A stretch of 64,000 nt of DNA, taken from assembly GCA_001970855.1 (NCBI GenBank), contig LSSN01001346.1, positions 51,160-115,159 on the forward strand. Reading direction: 5' to 3'. The notes beneath the pieces were generated by a model. That model made no database searches. It saw only the letters and a program-made list of their open reading frames with translations, and was not told where the DNA came from. The position numbers and the translations under genes were made by a program. Of this stretch, positions 1 through 10,909 are shown in pieces (position 1 is the first letter of the stretch; the number at the start of each line of letters is the position of its first letter). The stretch is from Smittium culicis. Taxonomy: Eukaryota; Kickxellomycota; Harpellomycetes; Harpellales; Legeriomycetaceae.

Positions 1-1200
1 ATCATCTAATTAATAACCAGAGAGCAAAAAAGACAATGGATTGGCCATAAAAGGATTAATGGATACATAAAAAAAAAAGAAGAGAAAACGCTTTTAGGAC
101 TTTGACAACTATTGTAGAAGTGCTGAGTTTACTATTTTAAGAAGTGCCAGACAGAATTTTCTGATTACTTGGATTAATTGACACTTTCTCAAGCACTGGT
201 GTTCCTAAAAAGGAAATAATAATCATCCATCTGGTTAATCCTTTATTTTATAATGATTCGCATAAAATAATTCCAGCCAACCAATTATTTGCTATAAATT
301 CATGTGTGTATGCAATGTATCAATTTTGACAAGATCCAGGGGAATAGCATAATTTGGAGTACAAAGCACACTACAATATAGGCGCGATTCTAGCAGAAAA
401 TCAATTTTGTTGATTTCGAAGTGTATGCTGACATACACCAGCACCATATTTTTAGAAGTTTTATTAGTGAAAATTAGCGCTTTTATTGAAGGGGCTAATT
501 AGTGCCATCGTTATTATACTAAAATAAAATTCCGTAATTAAAAAAATGTATATACTAACGTAGTGTTGGTTAATCATGATTTTTTCTCTATTAATGGCGT
601 TAGTGTCAACGTTTTTTTTTTTTTTTTTCAGTTTAGGATATTTTGGATTTGCGTAAGCGTCGATCAGACGCTCTTCTGAACATCTCATTTTTTCGGATAT
701 GTTGAAATAGTAAAATGTATAAATAATCACAGGACTGGCATATGGACGAAAATGAAGCTTATCTCACCAAATATAAAATATAAAATCCCAAATAAATTAT
801 TTTTTATCTATGGAATTCGACAGTAGATTCACAATAGCCTTGGTAAATCATATTATAAGAAAAATCAATCTTATCTACATATCAATAATTAAAACAATAA
901 ACTATTCAACTTTTTATAACTAAATTTACAACCTTTTTAATAGTTTCTCGTACTATTTATACAATAGGCTATTTCCGTTTTAAATAAAAAAAGCAAGGAC
1001 TTGACATTAGAAGGTAATCGATTTTAGCATAGATACAAAAGCTACATAACTTATATCTCTAAAAACTCACCTAACCCTGAAATAAAATATAAATCAATAA
1101 AATTATAGAATATAGTTCGAAACTAGTAAATGAAATTAAATTAAGCTTATCAAAAAAAGGTTTTTTCGCACTATAATATTATTTTTTCGAATTTCTTACA
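1..1200. other. AT-rich stretch without a supported gene
   Basis: I see no gene I can defend here. On the minus strand around 610-700 a short stretch has a coding-like look (a reading frame with mixed acidic, basic and polar residues ending in a poly-Lys run made by an A/T homopolymer), but it has no recognisable family and no supported exon borders. Upstream exons of the coding piece that starts near 1262 could lie at 1080-1200, but I could not join them in frame. Confidence 0.4.
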
Positions 1201-1261
1201 GATATTATAAAGAAAAAGTAAAATTGATATCCAAATTTGCACACAAATACTAGATCTAAGT

Positions 1262-1962
1262 TTGGTCATTATAAACTACATAAAAGCTGTAAATTATGTT
1301 GCAGAAAAGTCTTTATCTACGCCTAAAGACCCTTTACTAGGGAAAATAATGCTAAAAGCTATAACAAATCTAACAAACTTGCACTACCAGAACACTTTCG
1401 AGACAGATCAACTTGTTTACTGTATTCAAAACACTCTTGGAGTTTATATAAATACAGGGTCATATATACTAGGTAAATTTAGGTCTTACATATTTAGTTT
1501 GGCGATAAATTAATATATTATTTAAAATAAATAGATTCTATGATCTTGAATAAGAATAAAGAAGAAACTCACATTGGACTGGAATATTTGGTCAAATACT
1601 TCACAATCAACTCTAGAGTATGTCAAAAATTTCACAGAGTATTTGAAATGGTTTTATGTGATAATGTAAGAGTACTAATAAAAGGAATTACAGATTTGAT
1701 TAAAAAATCGCCTAATGTGATTTCAGATTCCAGTCATACAATTAAAAGCATCAATAGTTCATTTGGAAAATTATCATCGGTTTCGATATTAATACATTTG
1801 ATGTATTTAGAAAATAAACAAGAAAATAACCACAAATTTAGTTTATCACCTATAATTCATTTATCCATCAGAAGCTTGTTGGTTTCATTAAATTTAAATA
1901 GCATCAAATCAAATGAAATCAAGCTTTACAAAACAATAATTTATGTACTATTTGGTTTATAG
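1262..1962 (+). CDS. Unrecognised two-exon coding piece (5' end unresolved)
   Basis: Two adjacent open frames join in frame if an intron at 1473-1534 (62 nt, GTAAAT...AATAG) is removed: exon a ends with the first base of an Asp codon at 1472 and exon b resumes at 1535. Exon b runs to a TAG at 1960-1962. The frame is open back to about 1211, and a possible 3' splice site (GTTGCAG, ending 1304) suggests that the exon may really begin at 1305, with further exons upstream. The joined product (about 215 aa) is rich in Leu, Ile, Ser and Lys and looks alpha-helical, like part of a helical-repeat protein, but I do not recognise the family. It converges on the R-SNARE gene, whose stop lies about 230 bp away. 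It could also be a decayed gene. What is seen: frame, splice signals and phase agreement. What is inferred: that it is expressed. Confidence 0.4.
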
Positions 1963-2188
1963 AATTTTCTTGTATTTTAAATATGCGTGTATTTTTTATT
2001 TTAAGATGGTTTTTTTTGTAGATTATAAATAAATGAATATAATAATTTATATAAACTGTTAGATATATTTTGTTGATTTAATTATAAATTTTGAGATGAG
2101 CTATCAATTATTCTATTTTTGCTTATTTTAAACTAATACTTTTCAGTATTCCATGAATTAAAATCTTAATTAGCCTTTAAATACTGTT

Positions 2189-2730
2189 TTAAAATATCTT
2201 CATAATTGGACCTATAATGAATTTGGAGATTTTAGTAATTAGGTACTAAAAAAAATATGAATATTTGATTATTCTTACCAAGGATTATCAAAATGATTAC
2301 AATAATCACAAAAGTTATCATTAAAGTTATTTTTATTTTGTTGAACCAAAGTTTGTTTTTTGTAGACCTTGCTTTTCTCTGAAAAACTTTAGCGCTTTCA
2401 GACATTTCATCTATTTAGATACCATCAAAAATATACTTTATGAATAAATATATAACACAATTTCAAAAATTTAAAAATGATATGAATAAAAGTATCAAAA
2501 GAATTTATACCTGTTTTAATTTGTAAGGAATCTAAATTTTCTCCTCTTTGGAGAACTTTGTTGATATTTTGTTGCATTATTTCGGCCACTTCTTCTACTT
2601 GCTGATTTATAATTTTAGCTTTTTTAGCCGATGCAGATGCCTTGGGTTGGTTTACATCATCTGGTCTAGGAGTTGATACAACCTGGGCATAAGACAATTT
2701 TCTCTCGCCCTTATCTCGGCTAAAATTCAT
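2189..2730 (-). CDS. R-SNARE / synaptobrevin (VAMP, Snc1-like), three exons
   Basis: Vesicle-membrane R-SNARE that pairs with target Q-SNAREs to drive membrane fusion. Exons on the minus strand: 2730..2511, 2410..2279 and 2211..2189; introns of 100 and 67 nt. Phases agree (1 and 1) and give 124 aa. Residues 1-40 are a polar N-terminus; about 41-90 form the SNARE heptad region, with the zero-layer Arg at residue 62 inside NINKVLQRGENL; after the first splice the motif continues with DEMSESAKVFQRKAR; a Trp at 95 precedes a basic stretch, and residues 101-118 are an Ile/Val/Leu transmembrane anchor followed by a very short lumenal tail. The second intron has a TACTAA-like branch site about 20 nt before the chosen CATTATAG acceptor. 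An earlier TTTTTTTTAG would give an intron of only about 36 nt and a tail ending in VPNY. Length fits Snc1/VAMP (about 115-120 aa). Which subtype (plasma-membrane or endosomal) cannot be told. Confidence 0.87.
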
Positions 2731-3778
2731 TTTGATTTAATTTTTTTATACCTGTTGTTGTTTATTTATTCAATCAAGAAAACTTGTTAGCATATAACAT
2801 GTATTAAAAAATTAATTGTAAATAATATAATTTTATTTTAAAGAAAATATACTCATTTCTAAAAATTGTAAGTTTTTCTTACTTTTTTTAATTCTGAAAC
2901 TGCAGCAGTTCAAATATAATTTCTTCTTTTTAGCTTAATGAGGCTAAATTAATACAACATTAAGCTCGTTTAATTATTTTAATCTCCAATATTTCTTCGA
3001 TTGCACTATTGATAAAAAAACGGGTACAAGCGGATTTCGTAAATAATTTGGGTTATTTCACAATGCTGATAGCTCTTTTATAAATTTGTTATTTAAGCTT
3101 ATTTAATGCAAGAATTTAATTATATCGAAAAGAGTTAAATTTGGGTTTCCAGAAAATAGTTATTCATTTATACCCTTTGTTTTTTCATGAAAGCTGAGTT
3201 CCTTAATATTAAAATAAAGCAAAAATTCTGCATTCTAAACCCTCAAATTACATATTTAATTTATATTAAAAAAAGCCTAGAATTCAGAGAATAAACCAAT
3301 TTATTACATTGGCTATGCCAATTCCTATTTTCTGAATTTTAATAATATTCGTACAACTGCCCAATTAAATTATTTACACACGCTTTCTAGAAAAGCTAGT
3401 TTGTTTCACTGTTCTGAATTATAATTTAAATAATTTTGGAGAAAAAATCACAAAGGACTATTTTATCTTTGCATTAATATAAATTTCTCCATGAAAAAAA
3501 GCACACATACACGCGAAATTAAAACTATTAATTTTTTGTTATATTTTCCTTAGCCCAAGAAATGATAAACTTGCTTTTATTATATTTCTTTCGAAAGAAA
3601 TATATATTGATTCGGTAACACTTTTTATAAATGCTTTTTATTCGACATTAAATTTTAAAAATCTAATACATTATAGTATTAAACATGATTTATTGAAAGT
3701 GTGTCATTCAGTTGGCTAGAATTAGAAGCTCAAAACTTAAAACTGCATTCAAAGAGAATAATCAGTATACGTGATAAT
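2731..3778. other. AT-rich intergenic stretch
   Basis: It lies upstream of the R-SNARE gene and should include its promoter. Apart from poly-A/T runs I see no gene, RNA gene or clear repeat. Confidence 0.5.
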
Positions 3779-4205
3779 ATGAACGAAGTAAGCACTTTGT
3801 TGTAGCTTAAAATTATTGGCTCAAATATTTTATTTTAAAATATTATTGGCAGGTATTGAAAGAAGTTTAATTTTTTTTTTTTTTTTAGAGAGTTTATTAA
3901 ACAAATTTTTAAAGTGTACAAAAAACTATCAAAAAATATTTAAAAAGTTAAAAAACATTAAAAAAATGATTTTTCAACCGACCCCTCTCCACCGCTCTAG
4001 CAGTTCCATACCCACTGGGCATTGGTTCAAGAAGAAAGAAGTTCTGATATTTCTATTTATTTATTTTGATCTAAATGTATTATTTGCTAAAAAAATATTA
4101 GATTTTTTTTATTGGGTAATGATGAATATGAAATTTCATACATTGTTGCTCTTTAAATATAAAAGCGGTCTCTTCATAAAGAATCACCAATACACTAATA
4201 GAATA
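3779..4205. repeat. Dispersed repeat, copy 1 (partner at 54.92 kb)
   Basis: The stretch starting TGAACGAAGTAAGCACTTTG at 3780 and continuing through two ATTATTGGC boxes (about 3812 and 3843) matches the stretch at 54919, which also carries GAACGAAG, GCACTTTGTTG and two ATTATTGGC boxes with the same order and spacing. The similarity recurs near 4165-4185 (CTTCATAAAGAATC) and 55140. The middle parts differ in length. This suggests an old non-coding mobile element. The long open frame over 3816-4331 falls on it and is not credible as a gene. Confidence 0.55.
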
Positions 4206-4331
4206 AATCTAGGCTTGAGTAATATTATCTCTTTGAAATTATATGGAACAAAAGGTATATTTATTTCATTTAAATTTATAATTAAACTAATCAAATGTGT
4301 TTTATTTTTAATAACGTCGACCAACTACTAG

Positions 4332-7300
4332 TTTTGTAGTCTTTTGTTTACATCTTTCGCCATTATAGTTATAAATTTTCTCAAGATGGCCTCTAAATAT
4401 AATTTTTTCCAAGGAAGTTTTTTTTTTTTTTGTTGAATCGGTGTTAATAAGGTATAAATTGGCGAATTAACCCCAGGAAGCATTCCATAATATAATTTTT
4501 ACATAATGGAACGTTTGATTTATCAATAATTTTACAGTCTACACATGTTTAGTTATTTAATAATGCAAGTTTTAGAGAAAGAGATATCAAGTTAATTTAT
4601 TATTATTATTAACAATATGTGGATAATAGAATTTAATGCTTACAAAGTGTCTATAATAAGTAAAATATGAATAAAAATGAAGATTTAGTGTAGATAATTA
4701 ATTAAAAGAGTTTGTATCAAGTAATTTATAAACAAAGATGTTTATGTATATCTAAGCTGATAAAAAAAGTTATTGGTAGTTAGAATGCTATCAGAATCAT
4801 ATGTCAGTTTATTGTTTAGAGATTAATTTGTTATACGTAATTATTTTTGAGGTGAAGTATTTTATCTAACCACTCTAATCCGAATTGGCCTATTAGTAAA
4901 CTCTGAAAAATCCGGCTTTGTCACTATATCCCTGCGGGGTTTCATTTCCATTTTAATAATTTTACCGCTATTTTATTAATGTTAGCGCTTCTATGTTTTG
5001 ATGTTAATCCAAGTGTATTTGACGTTCGATTAAAAGTAGAGGCGGCTATACAGATAGATTAGTCGTACTCAGTCGATATAAATCGAGTTTTGGTGTTTTT
5101 TTTATAAAGCAGAATTGAGAATGCGGTTAAGATGTACTGTGTAAAATTTTTTATCCAAAAGAAAGAAAATTTTTTCAAAGTGTATTTTTGTTAAAGTTAA
5201 CTTGTTCCATAAAGTTATAATTAATGCTAAAAATTATAAAATCTTTTTGGAAAATTAAAAAAAAAGTTAATAGCGGACATGGTTTGGAAAAGCTATTATT
5301 GTCATTATATACTATTTTTGAAATAAAAGTATATTTAAAAAACGCACAGTTAACATTACCCGCGAGCTTGAATGTAAGTAAATGTTAAACTTAGTTTAGA
5401 TAGGTCCAAATATTTTATATGGCTTACTATCAATTAAAATTTCAAAAGTAAAAAAGGGCCAGTTCACTTATTTATTGGCCACTATTACTCGAGCCTAGAT
5501 TTACATAATGCTAATCCAAAGTTTACCCTTTTAATCATGTTTCATTTCATAAATCACACTTCTTGAATTATATCGATGGGAAATAGTTCCTTCAGAAATT
5601 TAGGTAAAAAATTAATTCAAAATCTCGCATATTTTTTTATTTAATTGTTTCCCCCGAGCTTCAAGATCATAGTTGGCTTAAAATGCATCAAAGTAGAATC
5701 ATATAACAATCAAGTATAGTACAAATAAAAGCGGGGGTGGATTTCTTATAAAGCTACCAAGCTTTGGTTGGTTGGCACAAAAGCTAAATAGTTTTTAGCT
5801 CAAGGAAAATCTTGATGGCTGCTCCTGCAATTTATTATAGCTTGACTTTTTTCTCACTAGCTTTTATTAACGCCATAATTCGCTACTATTCATAATACCC
5901 TCTAAAAGTCCAATCCATTACAAAACTTCGAATTTTACTATAGGTTAAAAAAAAAAAAAAACAACAACAAAAAAACGTTCATACTCTCCATTAGGTTATT
6001 GCGCTGCATTTTTTTTTATTCCTTAAATGATATGGTAGCTGCTAAATAAAGAATTTCTGAGCTTTCTGGAAATCGCTAGCATTATAAGCGATAATCTTTG
6101 TTTCAACTAAAAAAGTGTTATATCTCATATATGGCTATTATTTAAAGCTTTACTTATTTCCGTTTAGGAAATTTTAAAGCTTATTAAGAAAGTTATACGA
6201 ATCCTGAAGTCAAGAGATTTAAAATACAGAATAGTTTTCATATTATTTTATTGCTATAGAGCACTAGCTTATTCGGCCGACTATGTTTGTACAGATGTAA
6301 GGCGAGAAAAAAAATCATATACTCTAGCAGTCAGAAGCATACAACAAAAGATAAATAGTCCTAGAATCCAAATTACTAGCCTAAAAAAGCAAGGCGTAAT
6401 AAATAAGAACTAGAGAACTGCTGTTTAATATCATTGGATTTAATATAGTCCTGTTTTTTTCCATAAACTCGGGTTAGTATAAAACATGGCTTATTATTCC
6501 GAAGGCTATATCGTGTAGTGATATTTATTTGCATTTATACCAACAAAAATCTTTAGGAAATATAATGGAGAGCCGATAAAAACACCACGTAAATATTCTA
6601 GTCATGTTTTTATTTTTATTCACGTGAAGTGTTATCCAGATGAATCTTGTTAATTTCCATTTCAGAGGAGTTTTGTGACAGCTTATGGTTATTATTATAA
6701 TTTTTTGTAAAGAAAACGCAATACATAAATATTTTGAAAGTTAAAAATAAAAAAACTTACGGAGTAAATAAACTAATACATTTTAGTCTTAGTAGGGGTT
6801 TTTAATCCATATGAATTTATTATATATGAAAGAGTTGATTTTTCTGATTCTCATTTTTATTGTATGAATTCAATCATAAATAACTTTTAATCTAAGTTTT
6901 CAAATTTACTCGGACCTGAGATTATTTAAATTTGTTGGGCTTATTTTATTATCATTAATATTCTATTAGTTATATACTTCAATAAATAAACAAAAACATA
7001 CTAATAAAAGTCACTCCTATTAAACGAATTTTTACTCTAATAATTTGTACCTACAATCTATTACTGAATGAGTATATATAGTTTAGTATGATAAAAAGCG
7101 TGTTACACTCGGAAAAAGGAAGAATTTTCTCTAAACTTTTTTTGATACAATTATTATGTCTCCATTTACTATGTGATTATTAAAAAAAAACGTATTTAGC
7201 AAATACAAATGTCAATTAAACAAATTACAGATTTAAAATCATATTTTCTATATATTTAACATTGAATTCTCAATTGATAAAATAATAGGCGTTTTATTTA

Positions 7301-8020
7301 ATTTATTAAAGAGTTAAAAAATACAGATATTATGGCTGATATTTCCTGTAATTTTCTCAAACTAATAAAAAACCCACCAAAAAATGACACTTTCAATTAC
7401 CCCAATCGAAGTTAAAATCATCAACCGCCATTTTATAACATTTTCACATGGCTAATGTTTTATATTTCCTCTTTTAGACCAAAAATTATTCATATTTATT
7501 GTTTACATGATTTTTTTTATACGAGTCTTATACTTGAGTATAAATAAAATTCATTTTATTATGTTTCCCAGAGTTTTAATTAATTTTTACGACTATAGTA
7601 TATCATAACCACCACTCAGATTAAAGATTAAAATTTACAAAAACAAGCTATCCAAGTAACAATTCTAGAACATAGATACAATTCTTTATTTTAAAAATTT
7701 ATTAAATAAAAAAAAGATGATTAAGCATACAATATAATAAAATAACTATAAAATATAAATTAATATTAAATGTATGTATAATATACCATTAAAAATAGAT
7801 TGATTTTTTTAAAATTACAATAATAATCTAATAATACTAAAGAAAGTATATCAATCAAAAGTCGTATAAATAAAGCTATCCGAATAGACTATTGAAAAAT
7901 GTAAAATTATTTAATAAATAAATAGGAAAAAAAACTAGCAATTATGTATCCGGAATATTTCATAAAGATAAAATTTACTTAAATATAATGTAATATAATA
8001 TATTTATGTCATCGATTTGT
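4332..8020. other. AT-rich gene-poor stretch
   Basis: Nothing here reads as a gene on either strand: frames are short and low-complexity. Homopolymer A/T runs are frequent. No tRNA or rRNA is evident. Confidence 0.45.
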
Positions 8021-8218
8021 TTAACCCTTTCCAGGTCCAACACTCTTAAACTTATTTAAACAGTATAATTGGATAAGCCATATATTATTTATTTATTACT
8101 GTATATATATATTTTATCAGCAAATATTTAATAATACATTTTATTAATTTATATATTTTTTATTCGGTTGAATATTTTTGATAGATCAAAAAAATCCAAC
8201 CAGCCCTGAAAGTGTTGA
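8021..8218. mobile_element. TTAA-type MITE, copy A (198 bp)
   Basis: It opens with TTAACCCTTTCCAGGTCCAA and closes with CCCTGAAAGTGTTGA, so the ends form an imperfect inverted repeat with a TTAA-like flank. Read in reverse, it aligns end to end with the copy at 36119-36316, including the internal TTTTTTGATC box and an identical length of 198 bp. It has no coding capacity. The TTAA flank and CCCTTT start are typical of piggyBac-superfamily elements, so it may be a non-autonomous relative; that assignment is inference. Confidence 0.65.
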
Positions 8219-10805
8219 GTTCATATAAATGCATATAAGTCTATTGTTCCTTAAAAAATCTCGCTATTTTTTAGATTCCGGTATCCTCAGACGCCATTTT
8301 TTGCACTATTTTGCAGGTTAATTAATAGTTTAAAGTTCACATTAAAATTTTAAACTTCAAGAATTGTAATTTTGATAATCTTGCCATTGTAAAAAATTTA
8401 TAATCGCCAATATATGCTAAAATGAGATAAATCTTAAATTAGCCCGAAAATTAGAAAAATAAAAATATGAAAAGAGGAATGAACAAATTTCAACACGAGG
8501 AATGCCGGAAACGTGCATTTTAAGAATTTAATACCCGATATATAAATTAAAACACGTGGCTTTAGTGTATTATACCTATTCTATTTGTATAATTTTTTTA
8601 TAATCAGATGGCTCCAAAATTATATTAATATGAAAATGACACGTGTTAAAACTATTATTCATGATTCATATTATTTTTTTTTTCACTGAAGTCTATGAAT
8701 TATTAATTAAGCTCGGGTAAATTAATTGAATTTTAATTATCGTAAACCATATCACGACTGATAATTTTTACATGGTAAAAAAGTGTAAATATCGGGGCGG
8801 AGATTAGTTTTTCTACTTTTTACTCATTTTACAGCTAAGACTTTATCAAGAGAATTTTATGAATCACCTTAATCATTTCGTAAAAATTTTTTTAGTAAAG
8901 ATGAAGCCTAATTTTGATTCACATATTTAATAATAAACTATGGCGTTATGTAGAAATTTTCTCCCTAATATATACGTATAGCAAGAATATCTACTTAAAG
9001 ATATTTCATAGTTGTTAAAAAGTGAAGAAATGATTTTAAATAAATAACGAAGCTTTGAATTGAAATAAAAACGTACCCTTGTTTAAAAATATTGTGGCGG
9101 CTCCTATATCATAGTCAAAGCTTTGAACTTATCATTTTTGGCTTTGAAGGTATTTTTTAAGAGCGCTCTACGGTTAAATTCATTTTGAGTAGCTTAAAAT
9201 TTGAATATCTTATTCTTAGTGATTCTTGCTCAAATCTCAAAATATCCAAAAAAACCCCGAAATATAATATATTGTAAATTGCTAGATTGGTGCTTCAAAA
9301 AAAATCGTTACCAATTAAAACTGATAGTATTAAATGCTGTGTGAGTTTATTATCATTTACAAAAAGATGCCTATTGAATGGTATCGACTACTAAGAATCT
9401 AAGAGTATCCATTTAATAAAACTTTTATTGAAAATTTACCAAAGCAAATTTGACATTTCGGAAATCTCATAAATTATTTTTAAAGCTCCGATAAAGGGGT
9501 TTTTTTAAAATTAATCTCCACTAAAAGTATTATAAATAATGATGCCATATATTTTTAACACTAAGAATTGCGATAATTGCAGTAAGACCTTCGAGAAATT
9601 AACTGATATTTTTACCCCATTTTGGTCCAAATTTCCTCTCTAATGGTGATTTACCATTTTTAGGACTTTTAATGCTAATAATAGTTAGGAAGGCGCTAAG
9701 TTAAATATTAGCAAAAAAAAAATTAAGCTTTAGTTTTCTTAATATAACATTTTAATCAGCTTTTTTTTTTTTTAAAAAAAAGTAAAACTTGATTCGTTAA
9801 TTTAAACGTTTAGTTTCCATGTTAGAGATTTTATTTCGTCTCATCTACAGTCAGTTTTAAAAGTAGCTGAGAGTTGCCTTCTCAAAGTGCAATTGACAAG
9901 TGGTAAGATTATTTGAAATAGGAATAGCCAATTCACAAATAAAATTTATGGAAGCTTATTAATTTAATTTAATTAGACTGCATTATTGCTTTAATAAAAA
10001 TGAGGTATACTTCAAACAATAAATCATATTTCTTATATTTACAAATCATAAAGTTTCCATTTTAGAGGTTTCCATCTCAAGGTGTTGCAATATTAGGGGC
10101 TTTACTGTACTAACTGGGCTAATAATTATAATTTTAATAATAACATAAATAATAACAATAACTGTCATTGAAAAAATATTCTATTAAATGTTTAATGGTA
10201 AGATTTTTTTAAGAAACTGCTAAATTTTAACCCTTAGTAAATAATTAAAATATGAATATGAATGAATTGTTTATTTTTTCCAAATAAAATGCTCATAGAT
10301 TATTCTAAGAGATACAAACGGAACTGATTTAATTTTAGATAAGGTTAATATTATTTCAGCTATATCTAAACAAAAAGTATCTTAAGACAAGGATAGAAGG
10401 AAAACACCTTTAAATAAAAATTTTTTTCTAGCGATTTATATGCGTCTAAATTAGAATAAATAATGTTCGCTTATTGTATGTATTCTTTGTAAAAATATAT
10501 CTTCAATTTTAGAATATATATAATCAATAGTATTTATTTCATTTTCCTATTTTTTTTTTTGGATAAACAATCAGATAGTATCAGATACTAGTTTTTTAAC
10601 GATAATGCATGTATTAATATTATTGGAATCATGATGGTATTCTTATTTCATATATAAACATATATACATTTTATGCGAATATATAACTGTAATGATAATA
10701 AATAGTTCAAAAAATACTACAACGGTTATAAAACTTTCACATATGATAAACTTTATTATCAAAAAGCCTATCGATATACATCTGAGGAAAGCGACACGCC
10801 TACTA
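8219..10805. other. AT-rich gene-poor stretch
   Basis: I see no supportable gene. Short low-complexity frames only; no recognisable RNA gene. Confidence 0.45.
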
Positions 10806-10909
10806 ATAAAATAAAATAAAATAAAATAAAATAAAATAAAATAAAATAAAATAAAATAAAATAAAATAAAATAAAATAAAATAAAATAAAATAAAATAAA
10901 ATAAAATAA
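10803..10909. repeat. Pentanucleotide microsatellite (AAAAT)n
   Basis: About 21 near-perfect tandem copies of the 5-bp unit AATAA/AAAAT run without interruption from just after 10800 to about 10909. Neighbouring DNA is not repeated, so this is a simple local expansion. Confidence 0.97.

Noticed and set aside
464..730. An 88-codon minus-strand frame
   Set aside because: A central part looks coding-like, but the ends are low complexity and no family or splice context supports it.
2425..2510. Continuation of the R-SNARE first-exon frame past residue 73
   Set aside because: It reads into the intron (GTATAA...) and loses the SNARE and membrane parts that exon 2 restores.
3978..4030. GC-richer string with GGTTCAAG, considered as a tRNA
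   Set aside because: No cloverleaf: the stems flanking the supposed T loop and anticodon do not pair.
3816..4331. A 171-codon plus-strand frame
   Set aside because: Phe/Lys/Ile-rich product of A/T runs, non-ATG start, and it overlaps the dispersed repeat.
10803..10909. Possible telomere or CRISPR-like array
   Set aside because: A simple 5-bp unit without spacers, unlike either.
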